Positions 1-9,413 of a stretch of 64,000 nt of DNA are shown here, in pieces. Under the pieces are notes generated by a model. It searched no databases and had not been told where the DNA came from. It saw nothing but the letters and a program-made list of their open reading frames with translations. How positions within the stretch are numbered: position 1 is the first letter of the stretch; the number at the start of each line of letters is the position of its first letter. Origin of the DNA: CAVSPO01 sp963730005 (lineage in GTDB: Bacteria; Actinomycetota; Actinomycetes; Propionibacteriales; Propionibacteriaceae); NCBI GenBank assembly GCA_963730005.1, contig CAVSPO010000019.1:53219-117218 (forward strand). Direction: 5' to 3'. The translations under genes were made by a program, and so were the position numbers.

Positions 1-23
1 TGCTGGTCAGTTCATGGGATTCG

Positions 24-446
24 TCAGGCGAGCCCGGGGAACCACAAGCTGATCTCGCGTTCTGCCGACTCCACGGAGTCAGATCCGTGCACCAGGTTCT
101 GCATGTCGTCGGTGCCCCAGTCGCGGCCCAGGTCGCCGCGAATGGTCCCGGGAGCGGCCGTGGCCGGGTTGGTCGTTCCCATCAGGAGACGCCACCCCTC
201 GACGACCCGATTTCCCTCCAGCACCAGCGACACCAGCGGGCCCTGTGTCATGTAATCCATCAAGCCGGCGAAGAAGCCCTTGCCGACGTGTTCGGCGTAG
301 TGTTCCCGCAGGACGTCGTCTGCGCCCTCGCGCATTTGCAGCGCCACCACCGCGAAGCCCTTGGCTTCGGCGCGACGCAGGATCTCTCCGATCAGCCCGC
401 GGGTCACACCGTCGGGCTTGATGAGCACCAAAGTACGTTCAGTCAT
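24..446 (-). CDS. ndk: Nucleoside diphosphate kinase
   Basis: A 140-residue protein with the standard NDK length and fold signature. It transfers the gamma phosphate of ATP to other NDPs through a phosphohistidine and so balances cytosolic (d)NTP pools. The N-terminus TLVLIKPDGV is the classic NDK start. The catalytic histidine is H120 in the motif NLVHGSDS, and the nearby TNPATAAPGTIRGD nucleotide-binding stretch is present. The gene lies downstream of the substrate-binding lipoprotein on the same strand, with about 70 bases between them, and may be read from its own promoter. Nothing is unusual in the sequence. Confidence 0.97.
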   Translation of the reverse strand: MTERTLVLIKPDGVTRGLIGEILRRAEAKGFAVVALQMREGADDVLREHYAEHVGKGFFAGLMDYMTQGPLVSLVLEGNRVVEGWRLLMGTTNPATAAPGTIRGDLGRDWGTDDMQNLVHGSDSVESAEREISLWFPGLA

Positions 447-515
447 GCCGGAGAGCCTAGCTGCTGGCCCGCGCTGGCGATATTTTGCCCACGGCGACAG
501 CGTTGGGTGCCGTCG

Positions 516-1544
516 TTAGCCGACCGTCTTGTCTGCCCTTGCTCTGACAGCTTCGGGCAGCGGGCTGCCTTGACGTTCGGCGGCAGCCGGGTTGACGGTG
601 AGCGCCAGATTGCCCTGACTGTCGCTCTGGCGCTGGACGGGGATGTCCCCCGGATTCATACCGTTCTTCAACACGTCGACGGCCATCTTGCCGGCATTGA
701 AACCCATCTTGAACTGGTCGACCGCATAGGCGGCGGTGGCTCCGCGGACAACGGAGTCCGGGTCAGCCGCGATGACGATGGCACCACTGGCCTCGGCGGC
801 CTGCACCACGCCTTCCACGCCGGACACCACCGTGTTGTCATTGCCCACGTAGTAGGCGTCCACCCCGGCCAGCGACTTGGCCGCCTGTTGCACTTCCGAG
901 CTGTTGGTGACCGTGGCTGTGCGCACCTCCAGGCCCAATTTCGCGGCGGTCTCCTTGGCCAGATTGGCTTGCACCTCGGCGTTGGTCTCCGAGCTGGAGT
1001 AGACGATGCCCACGGTCTTGGCACTCGGCTTGATGTCCTTGATCAGCTGCATCTGCTCCTGGATGGGCGGGTAGTCGGAGGTGCCCGTGATGTTGCCGCC
1101 CGGGTGCTCCCAGCTGTCCACCAGCTTGGCCAGGACCGGGTCGGTGACACCGGCGAAGATGATCGGCATGGTCTCCGGCATCACCTGAGCGAACGACTGG
1201 GCACACGGAGTCGTGATGGCGGCCACCAAGTCCTTGTTGTCGTTCTTGAAGTTGTTCGCGATGCTGGTCAACGACCCCTGATCACCTTGCGGGTTCTGTT
1301 CGTCGAACTCGACGTTGCGGCCCTCGATGAAGCCGCCGTCCTTCATCCCCGCCTTGAAACCCTCACGGATCGAGTCGAGGGACGGGTGGCTGACGATCTG
1401 GGCGATGCCGATCTTGTACACCCTGGACGGCGAGGCGCTGCCGGCGGGGCTGGACGTGTTGCTGCAGGCGCTCAGCAGCCCTGCCACGGAGACGGCAGTC
1501 GCCCCGGCGAGCAGGCTGCGACGATTGAAAGCGGTGTGACTCAT
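516..1544 (-). CDS. ABC transporter substrate-binding lipoprotein, TrpX-like (ABC_sub_bind family)
   Basis: About 342 residues. I start it at ATG 1544 because a good ribosome binding site (GGGAG) precedes it; the open frame extends upstream to 1682 without one. The N-terminus has a twin-arginine-like NRRSLLAG followed by a hydrophobic run and a lipobox LLSAC, so the mature protein should be a lipid-anchored extracellular binding protein. The body matches the ABC_sub_bind/TrpX family, with an early IGIAQIVSHPSLD, the hinge stretch PIIFAGVTDPV and the VGIVYSSSETNA strand. Members of this family bind amino acids or related small ligands. No permease or ATPase gene is adjacent, so the partner transporter must lie elsewhere. 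The ligand cannot be told from sequence. Confidence 0.85.
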   Translation of the reverse strand: MSHTAFNRRSLLAGATAVSVAGLLSACSNTSSPAGSASPSRVYKIGIAQIVSHPSLDSIREGFKAGMKDGGFIEGRNVEFDEQNPQGDQGSLTSIANNFKNDNKDLVAAITTPCAQSFAQVMPETMPIIFAGVTDPVLAKLVDSWEHPGGNITGTSDYPPIQEQMQLIKDIKPSAKTVGIVYSSSETNAEVQANLAKETAAKLGLEVRTATVTNSSEVQQAAKSLAGVDAYYVGNDNTVVSGVEGVVQAAEASGAIVIAADPDSVVRGATAAYAVDQFKMGFNAGKMAVDVLKNGMNPGDIPVQRQSDSQGNLALTVNPAAAERQGSPLPEAVRARADKTVG

Positions 1545-1825
1545 GCTCGTGATCTCCCGGTTTGGTGTCCGCGCCCGGCCAAGGCAGAAAAAGGCCACTC
1601 CAAAGAGGCGGTCCTGGTGTTTGTGGCGCATCCCGCTGCAGCCAGTCAGGGGTGCCGTCGGTTGCCACCGTCCAACACTCACCGGATTCTAGGCGGACCG
1701 CCGCCCGTCGTCGAAACCCCGGCGGGCGCACCACCATCGCCCCTTGTGGATGCAGCTGTGCGTGACGGCGTCACACCAATGGACAGCACCTCAGCGACGA
1801 TCCAGCCGGACACTAGTCTTGGCGC

Positions 1826-2236
1826 GTGAAAGAAGGCTTCCTTGACCTCATCGGCGCCACGCGCACCGCATCCGGCCAGTTGCGCCTGACCGTGACAGAG
1901 CAACTGCTCAACGCCAACGGAACGATGCATGGCGGTGTCAGCGCCACACTGGTGGACACCGCAGCCGGTTTCGGAGCCCGATCGAGCCTGCCTGCCGGCA
2001 GCATCCTGTCGACCATCCAGCTCTCGGTCATGTATGTCGCCCCGGCCAGGGTGGGAGACGTCATTGTCACGACCAGCGAGACACTGCACGTGAGCGTCCG
2101 CCACGCGTTGGCCACCGCCACCCTGGTGCGCGAGTCCGACGGTGCGGTGCTCGCCCATGGTGACGCGTCGTTCGCCGTCAAGCCCCCTGCTGCACCCAAC
2201 AACAGCTCTGCGCAGCAACGCACGGGCCACCCGTGA
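1826..2236 (+). CDS. PaaI-type hotdog-fold thioesterase
   Basis: A 136-residue protein starting at GTG 1826. It carries the 4HBT/PaaI signature NANGTMHGGVSATLVDTAAG, where the HGG segment starts the hotdog central helix and the aspartate is the expected catalytic acid. These enzymes hydrolyse acyl-CoA or aryl-CoA thioesters and act in the cytosol as dimers or tetramers. The substrate is unknown: no phenylacetate or fatty acid genes are close by. The last 15 or so residues are low-complexity and probably disordered. It is transcribed on its own, ahead of the antiporter gene. Confidence 0.85.
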   Translation: MKEGFLDLIGATRTASGQLRLTVTEQLLNANGTMHGGVSATLVDTAAGFGARSSLPAGSILSTIQLSVMYVAPARVGDVIVTTSETLHVSVRHALATATLVRESDGAVLAHGDASFAVKPPAAPNNSSAQQRTGHP

Positions 2237-2343
2237 ATCGCCCGACGGACGGGTGGGCCTGGCTTCGGGTGCCTGGCTCTTGGCGCGAGGCAAGTGCCGC
2301 GCTTGCCTGTGCCCTAGCCTGAAACCCCAAGGAAGGTGACTGC

Positions 2344-3960
2344 ATGGAGACGATCGCGATCCATCTCTTGCTCACCTTCGGCTGCGGCCTGCTGGCGGTG
2401 CTGATCCGGGTGCCACCCCTGCTCGGCTTCCTCGGCGCGGGCATGGCCCTGACTGCCCTGGGTGTCCCCCGTGTGGAAGCTCTCGATCTGGTCGCCGACC
2501 TGGGCGTGACCATGCTGCTGTTCGGCATCGGCTTGAAACTGGACGTCCGCACTCTGCTGCGGCGTGAGGTTTGGCTCACGGCTTCGGTGCACATGGTGCT
2601 GTGCGTCCTGGTGGGCATGGGTTTCCTGGGGCTGCTGTCGACGTGGGGTTTCGGGCTGTTGGCGGGGGAAGGTTGGCGAACCTGGGCGCTGGTGAGCTTC
2701 GCTTTGTCCTTCTCCAGCACGGTCGTGGCGATCAAGATGCTGGAGGATCGCGACCACGCCCAGTCCCTCTACGGCCGGGTGGCGATCGGCATCCTGCTGC
2801 TCCAGGACGTCGCCGCCGTCGTCTTCCTGGCGGTGTCCCAAGGCCAGCTTCCCAGCCCCTGGGCGCTGGCACTCGTGGGGCTGGTCCCTGCCTCGGCGCT
2901 GTTCCGCCGTGTCCTGGACCGGATGGGTCACGCCGAGATGCAGGTGCTTTTCGGCATCGTGATGGCGTTCGTGCCGGGTTATGCACTGTTCGAGCTGGTC
3001 GGCATCCGCGGCGACATCGGGGCGCTGGTGATAGGCCTGCTGCTGTCGTCGAACCCCGCAGCCGAGGACCTCGCGCGGGCGCTGTTCTCGCTCAAGGAGC
3101 TGCTGCTCGTCGGCTTCTTCGTCTCGATCGGCATGAGCGGCCTGCCGACCCTGCAGACCCTGTCGGTCAGCCTGGCGCTGTTGGCACTGCTGCCTCTCCA
3201 GATGGGCCTGTATGTGGCGCTGTTCTGGTGGCTGGGGCTGCGGCGGCGTACCGCAAGCCTCGCCGGGATCACGCTCGGCAACTTCTCCGAATTCGCCCTC
3301 ATCATCACTTCAGTGGGTGCAGTGACAGGAATTCTGGCCGAGGAGTGGGTACCCACACTGGAGTTCGCCGTGGCGCTGAGCTTCGTGATCGCATCGATAC
3401 TCAACCGGCACAGCACCGGACTCATCCGGCTGTTGCGCCGCCACGTCCCGACCCGCACCGATGACAAGCTCCACCCGGACGACCGCCACATCGACCTCGG
3501 CGACGCCAACGTGGTGGTGCTGGGTGTCGGACGCCTCGGACGAGCCGCCTACGATCGCCTCACCCAGACCTACGGACTCAGGGTCCTGGGGGTGGAGCTG
3601 GACGAGGATGCCGTCGTTGCACTGCAACGTCAAGGGTTGAACGTCGTGCACGGCGACGCCACCGATGATGACTTCTGGGACCGCATCACCCGCACTCACC
3701 GAGTGAAGATCGCCGTGCTGGCGATGCCCGAGCACGGCTCCAACCGCACCGCGCTGGAGAAGCTGGAAGCCAGCGAATTCGAGGGCGCGGTCGCCGTCGT
3801 CGCCCAGTTCCCCGACGAGATTGCCGAGATGAAGCACCAGGGCGCCCACGCAGTCTTCCACCTGTATGAAGGCGCGGGAGTTGCCCTCGCCGACCGGGCG
3901 GCCTCCGCGGCCGGGATCCATCGTCCCGACGTCCTGCCGGAAGCATCGCCCGGCGACTGA
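2344..3960 (+). CDS. CPA2-family monovalent cation/proton antiporter with RCK (TrkA-N) domain
   Basis: 538 residues. Residues 1-370 form about 12 membrane helices of the Na+/H+ exchanger type, with early conserved stretches LGFLGAGMALTALG and FSSTVVAIKML. From about residue 385 a cytosolic Rossmann domain follows, with the nucleotide-binding glycines in VVVLGVGRLGR and the acidic strand end VLGVELDED, as in KefB/KefC and YbaL-type proteins. The domain probably gates transport in response to bound NAD(H) or nucleotide. The likely role is K+ or Na+ efflux coupled to proton uptake for pH or osmotic balance. A KefF-like ancillary protein is not present. ATG 2344 lies behind the ribosome binding site AAGGAAGG. 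Confidence 0.9.
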   Translation: METIAIHLLLTFGCGLLAVLIRVPPLLGFLGAGMALTALGVPRVEALDLVADLGVTMLLFGIGLKLDVRTLLRREVWLTASVHMVLCVLVGMGFLGLLSTWGFGLLAGEGWRTWALVSFALSFSSTVVAIKMLEDRDHAQSLYGRVAIGILLLQDVAAVVFLAVSQGQLPSPWALALVGLVPASALFRRVLDRMGHAEMQVLFGIVMAFVPGYALFELVGIRGDIGALVIGLLLSSNPAAEDLARALFSLKELLLVGFFVSIGMSGLPTLQTLSVSLALLALLPLQMGLYVALFWWLGLRRRTASLAGITLGNFSEFALIITSVGAVTGILAEEWVPTLEFAVALSFVIASILNRHSTGLIRLLRRHVPTRTDDKLHPDDRHIDLGDANVVVLGVGRLGRAAYDRLTQTYGLRVLGVELDEDAVVALQRQGLNVVHGDATDDDFWDRITRTHRVKIAVLAMPEHGSNRTALEKLEASEFEGAVAVVAQFPDEIAEMKHQGAHAVFHLYEGAGVALADRAASAAGIHRPDVLPEASPGD

Positions 3961-4043
3961 CCTCCAGCGCACATCAGACGTTCGCCCGACGGTTGCCGAC
4001 CGCCGTCTTCGCGTTCGCGGCAACAACCGGGAGAATGAAGGAC

Positions 4044-7000
4044 ATGGCAACAGATGTGAATGCAGCGATCAACCTGCGGCTGGCCCTGCTGGGGCTCCCG
4101 TTGTCCGACGACGCGGAGGGCACCGATGAGACTCTCCTGGTCGCTCCGATCCTGGCCCGCCAGCGCGAGCTGACACGGCGGCTCGCGAACCGTCCCAGTG
4201 CCGCCGACCAGCGGATCCAGGACTTCCTGGACGACTATCTCGCTGACGCACCGGTGCAGCCCCTGCTGCCGGCCAACACCTTGGTGCTCGACCAACCGGG
4301 CCTGGCCCGCGGCCTCTCGCTCCCGGTGGGCGAAGACCATTTCGAGTCGCAGCTGATCAACAGCTACCGCTGCCTCAACGGCGTTCTGCACAATCCGGTC
4401 AACGACCGTCGAACCACCCAGGGCGTTTTCCACGTCGTCGAGGGTGGCTTGCCGATTCCTGACGACAAGATCGCCGTGAGCAAACAGGCCTTCGCCCTGC
4501 TCCTGAGCCGGGCCCTGGATGCCCCCGACTGGGAGTTGAAGCTCCCGTTCACCAGCCACGAACCAGACGGCGCAGGCTGCTGGGTGAGCCTGCTGCTGCG
4601 TCCCCTGGTGGTGCCGGAGGTGCCGGGCAGGAGCTCCCGCCAGACCATGGAGACCCGCTTCATCGCACCTGGCGGGCTGATCGCCAACCTCGACTTCGTT
4701 GAGGGAATCTTCGGTAACGCGGGCGACCCCTACCTGCCCGAGAACGATGCGTCGCTCGACCCTGAAGGGTGGACCGGACACACGGGCTGCGTCATTCTGG
4801 CGCCCCATCTCACCAGCTGCACCAAGAAGGAACTTGGCCTGCCGCACCACGACGACGCTTCGCAGCGGCAGCGTCGTGATGGACAGTGTTGGCGCAGTGC
4901 GGACGAGTTGTACAACGACGGCCGTGCCTTCAAGATTTGCGCCCGCGACGAGCGAGGCGTGATCGTCACGGTCATCGCAGACAACTACTTCGGCTACTGC
5001 AAGAAAGAGGTCAAGACCCAGATCAGTTACTCGGCCAACTTGCTGGGCGGCGCCGAGGAGGAGCACTCCGGTGGAGCGCAGGTCCATGCGGCCTACGACC
5101 TGGGCGCCGAATACGTCGACAAACTCACTCCGGAGGGCTACGAGCTGGAGGATGTGGTGGCCCGCGATCCGCAGCGCTTCGAGCTGCAGCCGGAGGGTTT
5201 CGCAGTGGACCTGACGAACCCGCACAACATCCTGGTGCCACGCGGGACGAAGTTCAGCCTGCGCACCAAGACCGTCACCTGGGGTGAGGACGACAACGTA
5301 CATTCCCTCAAGCTGCTCGCCGGCAAGACCTACGTCATGCCCGGCGGTTTCAGCATCTTCGCCCGTCAACACAGGGGTGACTCTGTGCACTGGGAGTTGA
5401 CCGGCATCTCGGCCGACAGCACCCAGTGTCACAAACCCGCCACCGTCTCGGGCGGCGGCAAGAGCGAGATCAGCAAGTCGCTGGACGACGCCATCGTCTC
5501 CGGCAACGCCTACTCCTCCGACTTCACGGCCGACATCGAGTCGGTGCAGCGGTTGCTCGACAAGGACTACACCGACCGGTACGCAGATCCGGCACGCAAC
5601 GGCGTCGACCACCGACCGGTCCTGTCCGACGATCGCACCCTCGGCTCGGTCATCAAGCTGTTGACTCCCAGCCCCGACTACAGCCGCAGCTACAACGACT
5701 TCCTGAACGGGCTGTCGCCCCACGTCAAGGAGCTCGTGTTCAACGTCAAGCAGTACTACAAACCGTCGTGGGGCAACGACTGGCGCAGCCACTTCAGCGT
5801 CGGCATCATGAACGGCAGGCTCGGCAACATGGTTCGTCTGGACGGCGACAAGATCCACATAAGCATGCTGCGCGTCGGTTTCCGGGAGGATGGCTCCTGG
5901 CGCCTGTTCAGCCTGCGCAACGACTTCCGTCCCGCAGTCAAGGTGCAAACCGAGGATGACATCACCGCGGCCACCTTGTTCCCAGACGAGGCCAGCGGCA
6001 GCTCCCGCAAGTACGTCGAGAACTGCGAACGGCTGCTGTTCCAGCGTCCCGACGACGCCGTGCAACGAGGCTACGACCATCAGGCTGAGCTCGATCTGTC
6101 TGGCGAGGGCGTGTTCATGTCGAACTTCGAGCCGCTGACCAAGGCAGACGCCATCGAGATGCGGGAGGACGCGCTCGGTTACAGCCAGTTCACGCCGCCG
6201 GTGCGGGCCCTGATCGACCGGGCCGCCGCGATCAATGAGGACACTGATCCCGACTACTTCGTCTGCAGCGCGGTGGCGCGCATTGTCGACGGGAAACCGA
6301 GCAAGAACCCGCGCTACCTGCAGACGAGGCCCGACATCGCCGACCCGGAGACGACTGGTTCGGCTGATCTGGCGACCCACCTGTTCCACCGGCTGCCGAC
6401 CACAGTGCCGATCGTGCTGCCCGTCGACGTCGTGGCGGCTGGCCGCCGCAACAACCCGCCGGAGCCAGGCATGCCCCCGTTGTGCGCCTACAACCCGCTG
6501 CACTACATGGAACTGCCGGAACTGTTCATGGAGTTCATCAGCTCCATGACGGGCAAGTCACCGTCGACGACCGGGGCCGGCTCCGAGGGCGCCCTCACCA
6601 AGGGACCGTTCAACGCCTTGCCGGCCACCATCGACCTGAACGCCAACCTGTTGGGTTACGTGTTGGGCGGCTACGACGGTTGGCTGTCCAGCTCCGGCTA
6701 CATCGGGCCCAAGGTGCGCGTCGACCACGACTTCAGCCTGCTGGTGCCAGAGCTGTTCAGCCGCTTGTCGCCGGACGAGCGCGATGCGCGAGCCCTGATC
6801 GAGGGCGGGTATCTGGACCGAATCGAGGACTTCGAACACGAGGGTCGCACCATCGAGGCGAGCCGCCTGGGCTACCGGATGAACCAGCGTTTCGCGATCA
6901 CCTACTTCGGCCGCATCTTCCTGCACCCGGACGTGGTGTTCAGCGACGAGATGCTGAAGCCAGAACTCCAGGATCCCCAGGTCTATGCCGACAGCGTGGA

Positions 7001-7418
7001 CGTCATCGTGGCCACCCACCAGCGCGTCGCCGAGGCCTACCTCAGGGACGGTTCGCTCGACCTGGCGGTGCCACCGATCAGGGGCTTGCTGGAGATCATG
7101 GCCCGTGGCACGACAAGCGACGGACTGCGTCTGCACGACGAGGCGTTCCGGCAGCAGTTCACCCGCGAATCCGTGCTGGCCAGTGACTGGTACCAGGCGC
7201 GGCTGGACGCCAAGCAGGCGCGCGACGTCCGGCACCTGCAGCGCGGCATCCTGAACCTGCAGGACTTCATGGCTGCCCCGATCAACGCCAACGCCGTTGC
7301 CCGGACAGAAATGGACAACCGTCTGGCAAGGGCGAGCGAGCGGCTGGCAGACGTCGAGTCCGGGAAGTATCGCGAGTCGCTGGTGGGAACGATCGGGCGG
7401 CAGGTGGGGTTGGAGTAG
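4044..7418 (+). CDS. Probable PPi-type phosphoenolpyruvate carboxykinase
   Basis: An unusually large single-chain protein of about 1124 residues (ATG 4044; ATG 4035 is also possible). Its length and overall character match the pyrophosphate-dependent PEP carboxykinases known from Propionibacterium and Entamoeba, which are about twice the size of ATP- or GTP-PEPCKs and interconvert PEP + CO2 + Pi with oxaloacetate + PPi. A glycine-rich stretch VSGGGKSEISKS near residue 480 recalls a phosphate-binding loop. There is no signal peptide or membrane segment, so it is cytosolic. In a propionic fermenter it would link glycolytic PEP to the succinate-propionate branch while using PPi. The identification rests on recalled family resemblance, not on an alignment. 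If wrong, it is a large conserved protein of unknown function. Confidence 0.68.
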   Translation: MATDVNAAINLRLALLGLPLSDDAEGTDETLLVAPILARQRELTRRLANRPSAADQRIQDFLDDYLADAPVQPLLPANTLVLDQPGLARGLSLPVGEDHFESQLINSYRCLNGVLHNPVNDRRTTQGVFHVVEGGLPIPDDKIAVSKQAFALLLSRALDAPDWELKLPFTSHEPDGAGCWVSLLLRPLVVPEVPGRSSRQTMETRFIAPGGLIANLDFVEGIFGNAGDPYLPENDASLDPEGWTGHTGCVILAPHLTSCTKKELGLPHHDDASQRQRRDGQCWRSADELYNDGRAFKICARDERGVIVTVIADNYFGYCKKEVKTQISYSANLLGGAEEEHSGGAQVHAAYDLGAEYVDKLTPEGYELEDVVARDPQRFELQPEGFAVDLTNPHNILVPRGTKFSLRTKTVTWGEDDNVHSLKLLAGKTYVMPGGFSIFARQHRGDSVHWELTGISADSTQCHKPATVSGGGKSEISKSLDDAIVSGNAYSSDFTADIESVQRLLDKDYTDRYADPARNGVDHRPVLSDDRTLGSVIKLLTPSPDYSRSYNDFLNGLSPHVKELVFNVKQYYKPSWGNDWRSHFSVGIMNGRLGNMVRLDGDKIHISMLRVGFREDGSWRLFSLRNDFRPAVKVQTEDDITAATLFPDEASGSSRKYVENCERLLFQRPDDAVQRGYDHQAELDLSGEGVFMSNFEPLTKADAIEMREDALGYSQFTPPVRALIDRAAAINEDTDPDYFVCSAVARIVDGKPSKNPRYLQTRPDIADPETTGSADLATHLFHRLPTTVPIVLPVDVVAAGRRNNPPEPGMPPLCAYNPLHYMELPELFMEFISSMTGKSPSTTGAGSEGALTKGPFNALPATIDLNANLLGYVLGGYDGWLSSSGYIGPKVRVDHDFSLLVPELFSRLSPDERDARALIEGGYLDRIEDFEHEGRTIEASRLGYRMNQRFAITYFGRIFLHPDVVFSDEMLKPELQDPQVYADSVDVIVATHQRVAEAYLRDGSLDLAVPPIRGLLEIMARGTTSDGLRLHDEAFRQQFTRESVLASDWYQARLDAKQARDVRHLQRGILNLQDFMAAPINANAVARTEMDNRLARASERLADVESGKYRESLVGTIGRQVGLE

Positions 7419-7419
7419 T

Positions 7420-7451
7420 TTGCGAGCCTCCGGGGTTGCGAGCCTCCGGGG
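7420..7451. repeat. Tandem 16-bp direct repeat (2 copies)
   Basis: The unit TTGCGAGCCTCCGGGG occurs twice in immediate succession just after the PEP carboxykinase stop codon, ahead of a terminator hairpin. It is probably a small slippage duplication without function. Confidence 0.8.
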
Positions 7452-7453
7452 TT

Positions 7454-7499
7454 GCTCAGCCCGCGCCGGTCGCCTTCACTGGCACCGGCCGGGCTGAGC
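7454..7499. terminator. Bidirectional hairpin between convergent genes
   Basis: An inverted repeat with outer arms GCTCAGCCCG and CGGGCTGAGC and further GC pairing inside (GCCGGT with ACCGGC) lies between the convergent PEP carboxykinase and HerA-like genes. There is no long T run on either side. The position makes a shared terminator likely. Confidence 0.6.
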
Positions 7500-7513
7500 A
7501 GCAGGCGCCGCGC

Positions 7514-9100
7514 TCAGCGACGACGCCCCGTCCCGAAGATCGAGCGGACGAACTGGCGTCCTGCTGAGCGGGCGAACTGTTTGAAGGCGCTGGATGAAAC
7601 GACCTGCTCGACCACCGACTTCTCGGCCCGCGTGGACCGACGCGTCGTGCTGGGGCGGGACTCGCGCTCGAAACGGTCACGTTCGTCGGCCTCAGCCTCG
7701 GCCTGGGCGCGGGCCTCAGCCTCGGCCGCTTGCGCGCCGGCCGCCAGCTTGCGGTTCAGCATCTCGTAAGCGGAGTCTCGGTTGATGGCCTGCCCGTACT
7801 TGGCGTGCAACAGTGAGTTGCGAACGAAAGCGCTCAGCAGCGCCGGGTCAGTCGGAGCCATCTTCGACTGTGGTGCGTACATCCTGGTCCAGGCGACCGG
7901 CGTGGGTGCGCCATCGGGGTCCATGACCGTGACCACAGCCTCGCCGATGCCCAGCCTGGTCAGCAGCTCGGCCAGGTCGTAGTCACTGGTGGGGAAGGTC
8001 GAGACGGTGGCCTTGAGCTTCTTGGCGTCGTCGGGCGTGTGGGCCCGCAACTGGTGCTGCACCCTGCTTCCCAGCTGGGCCAGCACGTCGTTGGGCACGT
8101 CCTTGGGGGTCTGGGTGACGAAGAAGATTCCGACACCCTTGGACCGGATCAACCGCACCGTCTGGGTGATGGCTGTCAGGAAGGCCTTGCTGGCCCCGGT
8201 GAAGAGCAGATGCGCCTCGTCGAAGAAGAACACCAGCCGCGGCTTGTCGAGATCGCCCACCTCGGGGAGATCTTGGTAGAGGTCAGCCAACAGCCACATC
8301 AGGAAGGTGCTGAACAAGGCCGGCCGGTCCTGCACGCCGGGCAGTTCCAGCATCGAGATGATGCCCCGGCCTGCGGCGTCGATGCGGAGCAGGTCGGTGG
8401 TCTCGAACTCGGGCTCGCCGAAGAAGACGTTGCCGCCCTGTGCCGACAGGTTGACGATCGCTCGCAGGATGACGCCCACGGTGGCGGTCGACAGCCCACC
8501 GATCTCCTTCAACTCCGCCTTGCCCTCGTCGCTGGTCAGGAACTGGAGCACCTCGGTGAGGTCGTCCAGATCGAGCAGCGGCAGGCCGGCCCGGTCAGCG
8601 AAGTGGAACACCAACCCCAGGCTGGACTCCTGAGTGTCGTTGAGGTCGAGCACCTTGGACAACAGGATGGGCCCGAAGCTGGTCACCGTGGCCCGCAGCG
8701 GGATGCCGGGGCCCTGCCCGCCGAGCGAATAGAACTCGCACGGCGAGGCGGTGGGCTGCCACTGCTGCCCCAGCTTCTGGGTGCGTGCCAGGATCTTCTC
8801 GTTCGAGTCGCCTTCGGAGGCCAGCCCCGACAGATCGCCCTTGATGTCGGCGGCGAACACCGGGACGCCTGCAGCGCTGAGCTGCTCGGCCATCACCTGC
8901 AACGTCTTGGTCTTGCCAGTGCCGGTGGCCCCGGACACCAGGCCGTGCCGGTTCAGCATCGCCAGCGGAATCCGGATGCCGGCGTCAGGCACCGGTGTGC
9001 CGTCGTCCATCAGCACCCCGAGGTTGAGGGCGGGCTCTTCGAAGGAATAGCCCCGCCTGATCTCCTCGATGAAGCCGCCAGCGGACATGGAGTCAGTCAT
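7514..9100 (-). CDS. HerA/FtsK-like ATPase of the DUF853 (YjgR) family
   Basis: 528 residues. The Walker A motif GATGTGKTKT is near residue 57, and the Walker B strand LVFFFDEAHLLF is near residue 290, followed by a sensor stretch GVGIFFVTQTPKDVP. The C-terminal 70 residues are rich in Ala, Glu and Arg (AEAEARAQAEAEADERDRF), probably helical or coiled coil, and end in a basic tail. DUF853 proteins are RecA-fold ATPases related to HerA DNA-pumping helicases; their cellular job is not settled. No nurA-like nuclease gene is adjacent. It is transcribed alone, convergent with the PEP carboxykinase gene. Confidence 0.88.
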   Translation of the reverse strand: MTDSMSAGGFIEEIRRGYSFEEPALNLGVLMDDGTPVPDAGIRIPLAMLNRHGLVSGATGTGKTKTLQVMAEQLSAAGVPVFAADIKGDLSGLASEGDSNEKILARTQKLGQQWQPTASPCEFYSLGGQGPGIPLRATVTSFGPILLSKVLDLNDTQESSLGLVFHFADRAGLPLLDLDDLTEVLQFLTSDEGKAELKEIGGLSTATVGVILRAIVNLSAQGGNVFFGEPEFETTDLLRIDAAGRGIISMLELPGVQDRPALFSTFLMWLLADLYQDLPEVGDLDKPRLVFFFDEAHLLFTGASKAFLTAITQTVRLIRSKGVGIFFVTQTPKDVPNDVLAQLGSRVQHQLRAHTPDDAKKLKATVSTFPTSDYDLAELLTRLGIGEAVVTVMDPDGAPTPVAWTRMYAPQSKMAPTDPALLSAFVRNSLLHAKYGQAINRDSAYEMLNRKLAAGAQAAEAEARAQAEAEADERDRFERESRPSTTRRSTRAEKSVVEQVVSSSAFKQFARSAGRQFVRSIFGTGRRR

Positions 9101-9413
9101 GAGTCAAAGCTTGGCACAAGGGTCAGACAGTCTCGCGCGTCGATCAGGATCGCCAAACCGTGTCCGGCAGTCACCGGCAGCTGCTCGAAGAGGCCGACGT
9201 TTCCGGACCACCCCCCTCGCCTCCCTGAGAAACTGCGCAGAAACCTGGCGGTGCCGCGTCCCGTCCGGCAGCGAGGCCCCGGGCGGTGACTAGGATCAGG
9301 CCAGGGACTTGGATCGCGCCAGGCGACGTCCGGCTGGCCGGGTCACCGCCCGAGCCGCCGGCAGAGGTGCCGCTTCGGCCCCTGGCAATGCCGAACGAAC
9401 GACAGGAGACGGT

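Noticed and set aside
87..1829. 580-codon plus-strand frame over ndk and the binding protein
   Set aside because: It is antisense to two clear genes and has no family resemblance.
3696..6503. 935-codon open frame antisense to the PEP carboxykinase
   Set aside because: High-GC antisense artefact: no recognisable domain, and the plus strand carries the conserved protein.
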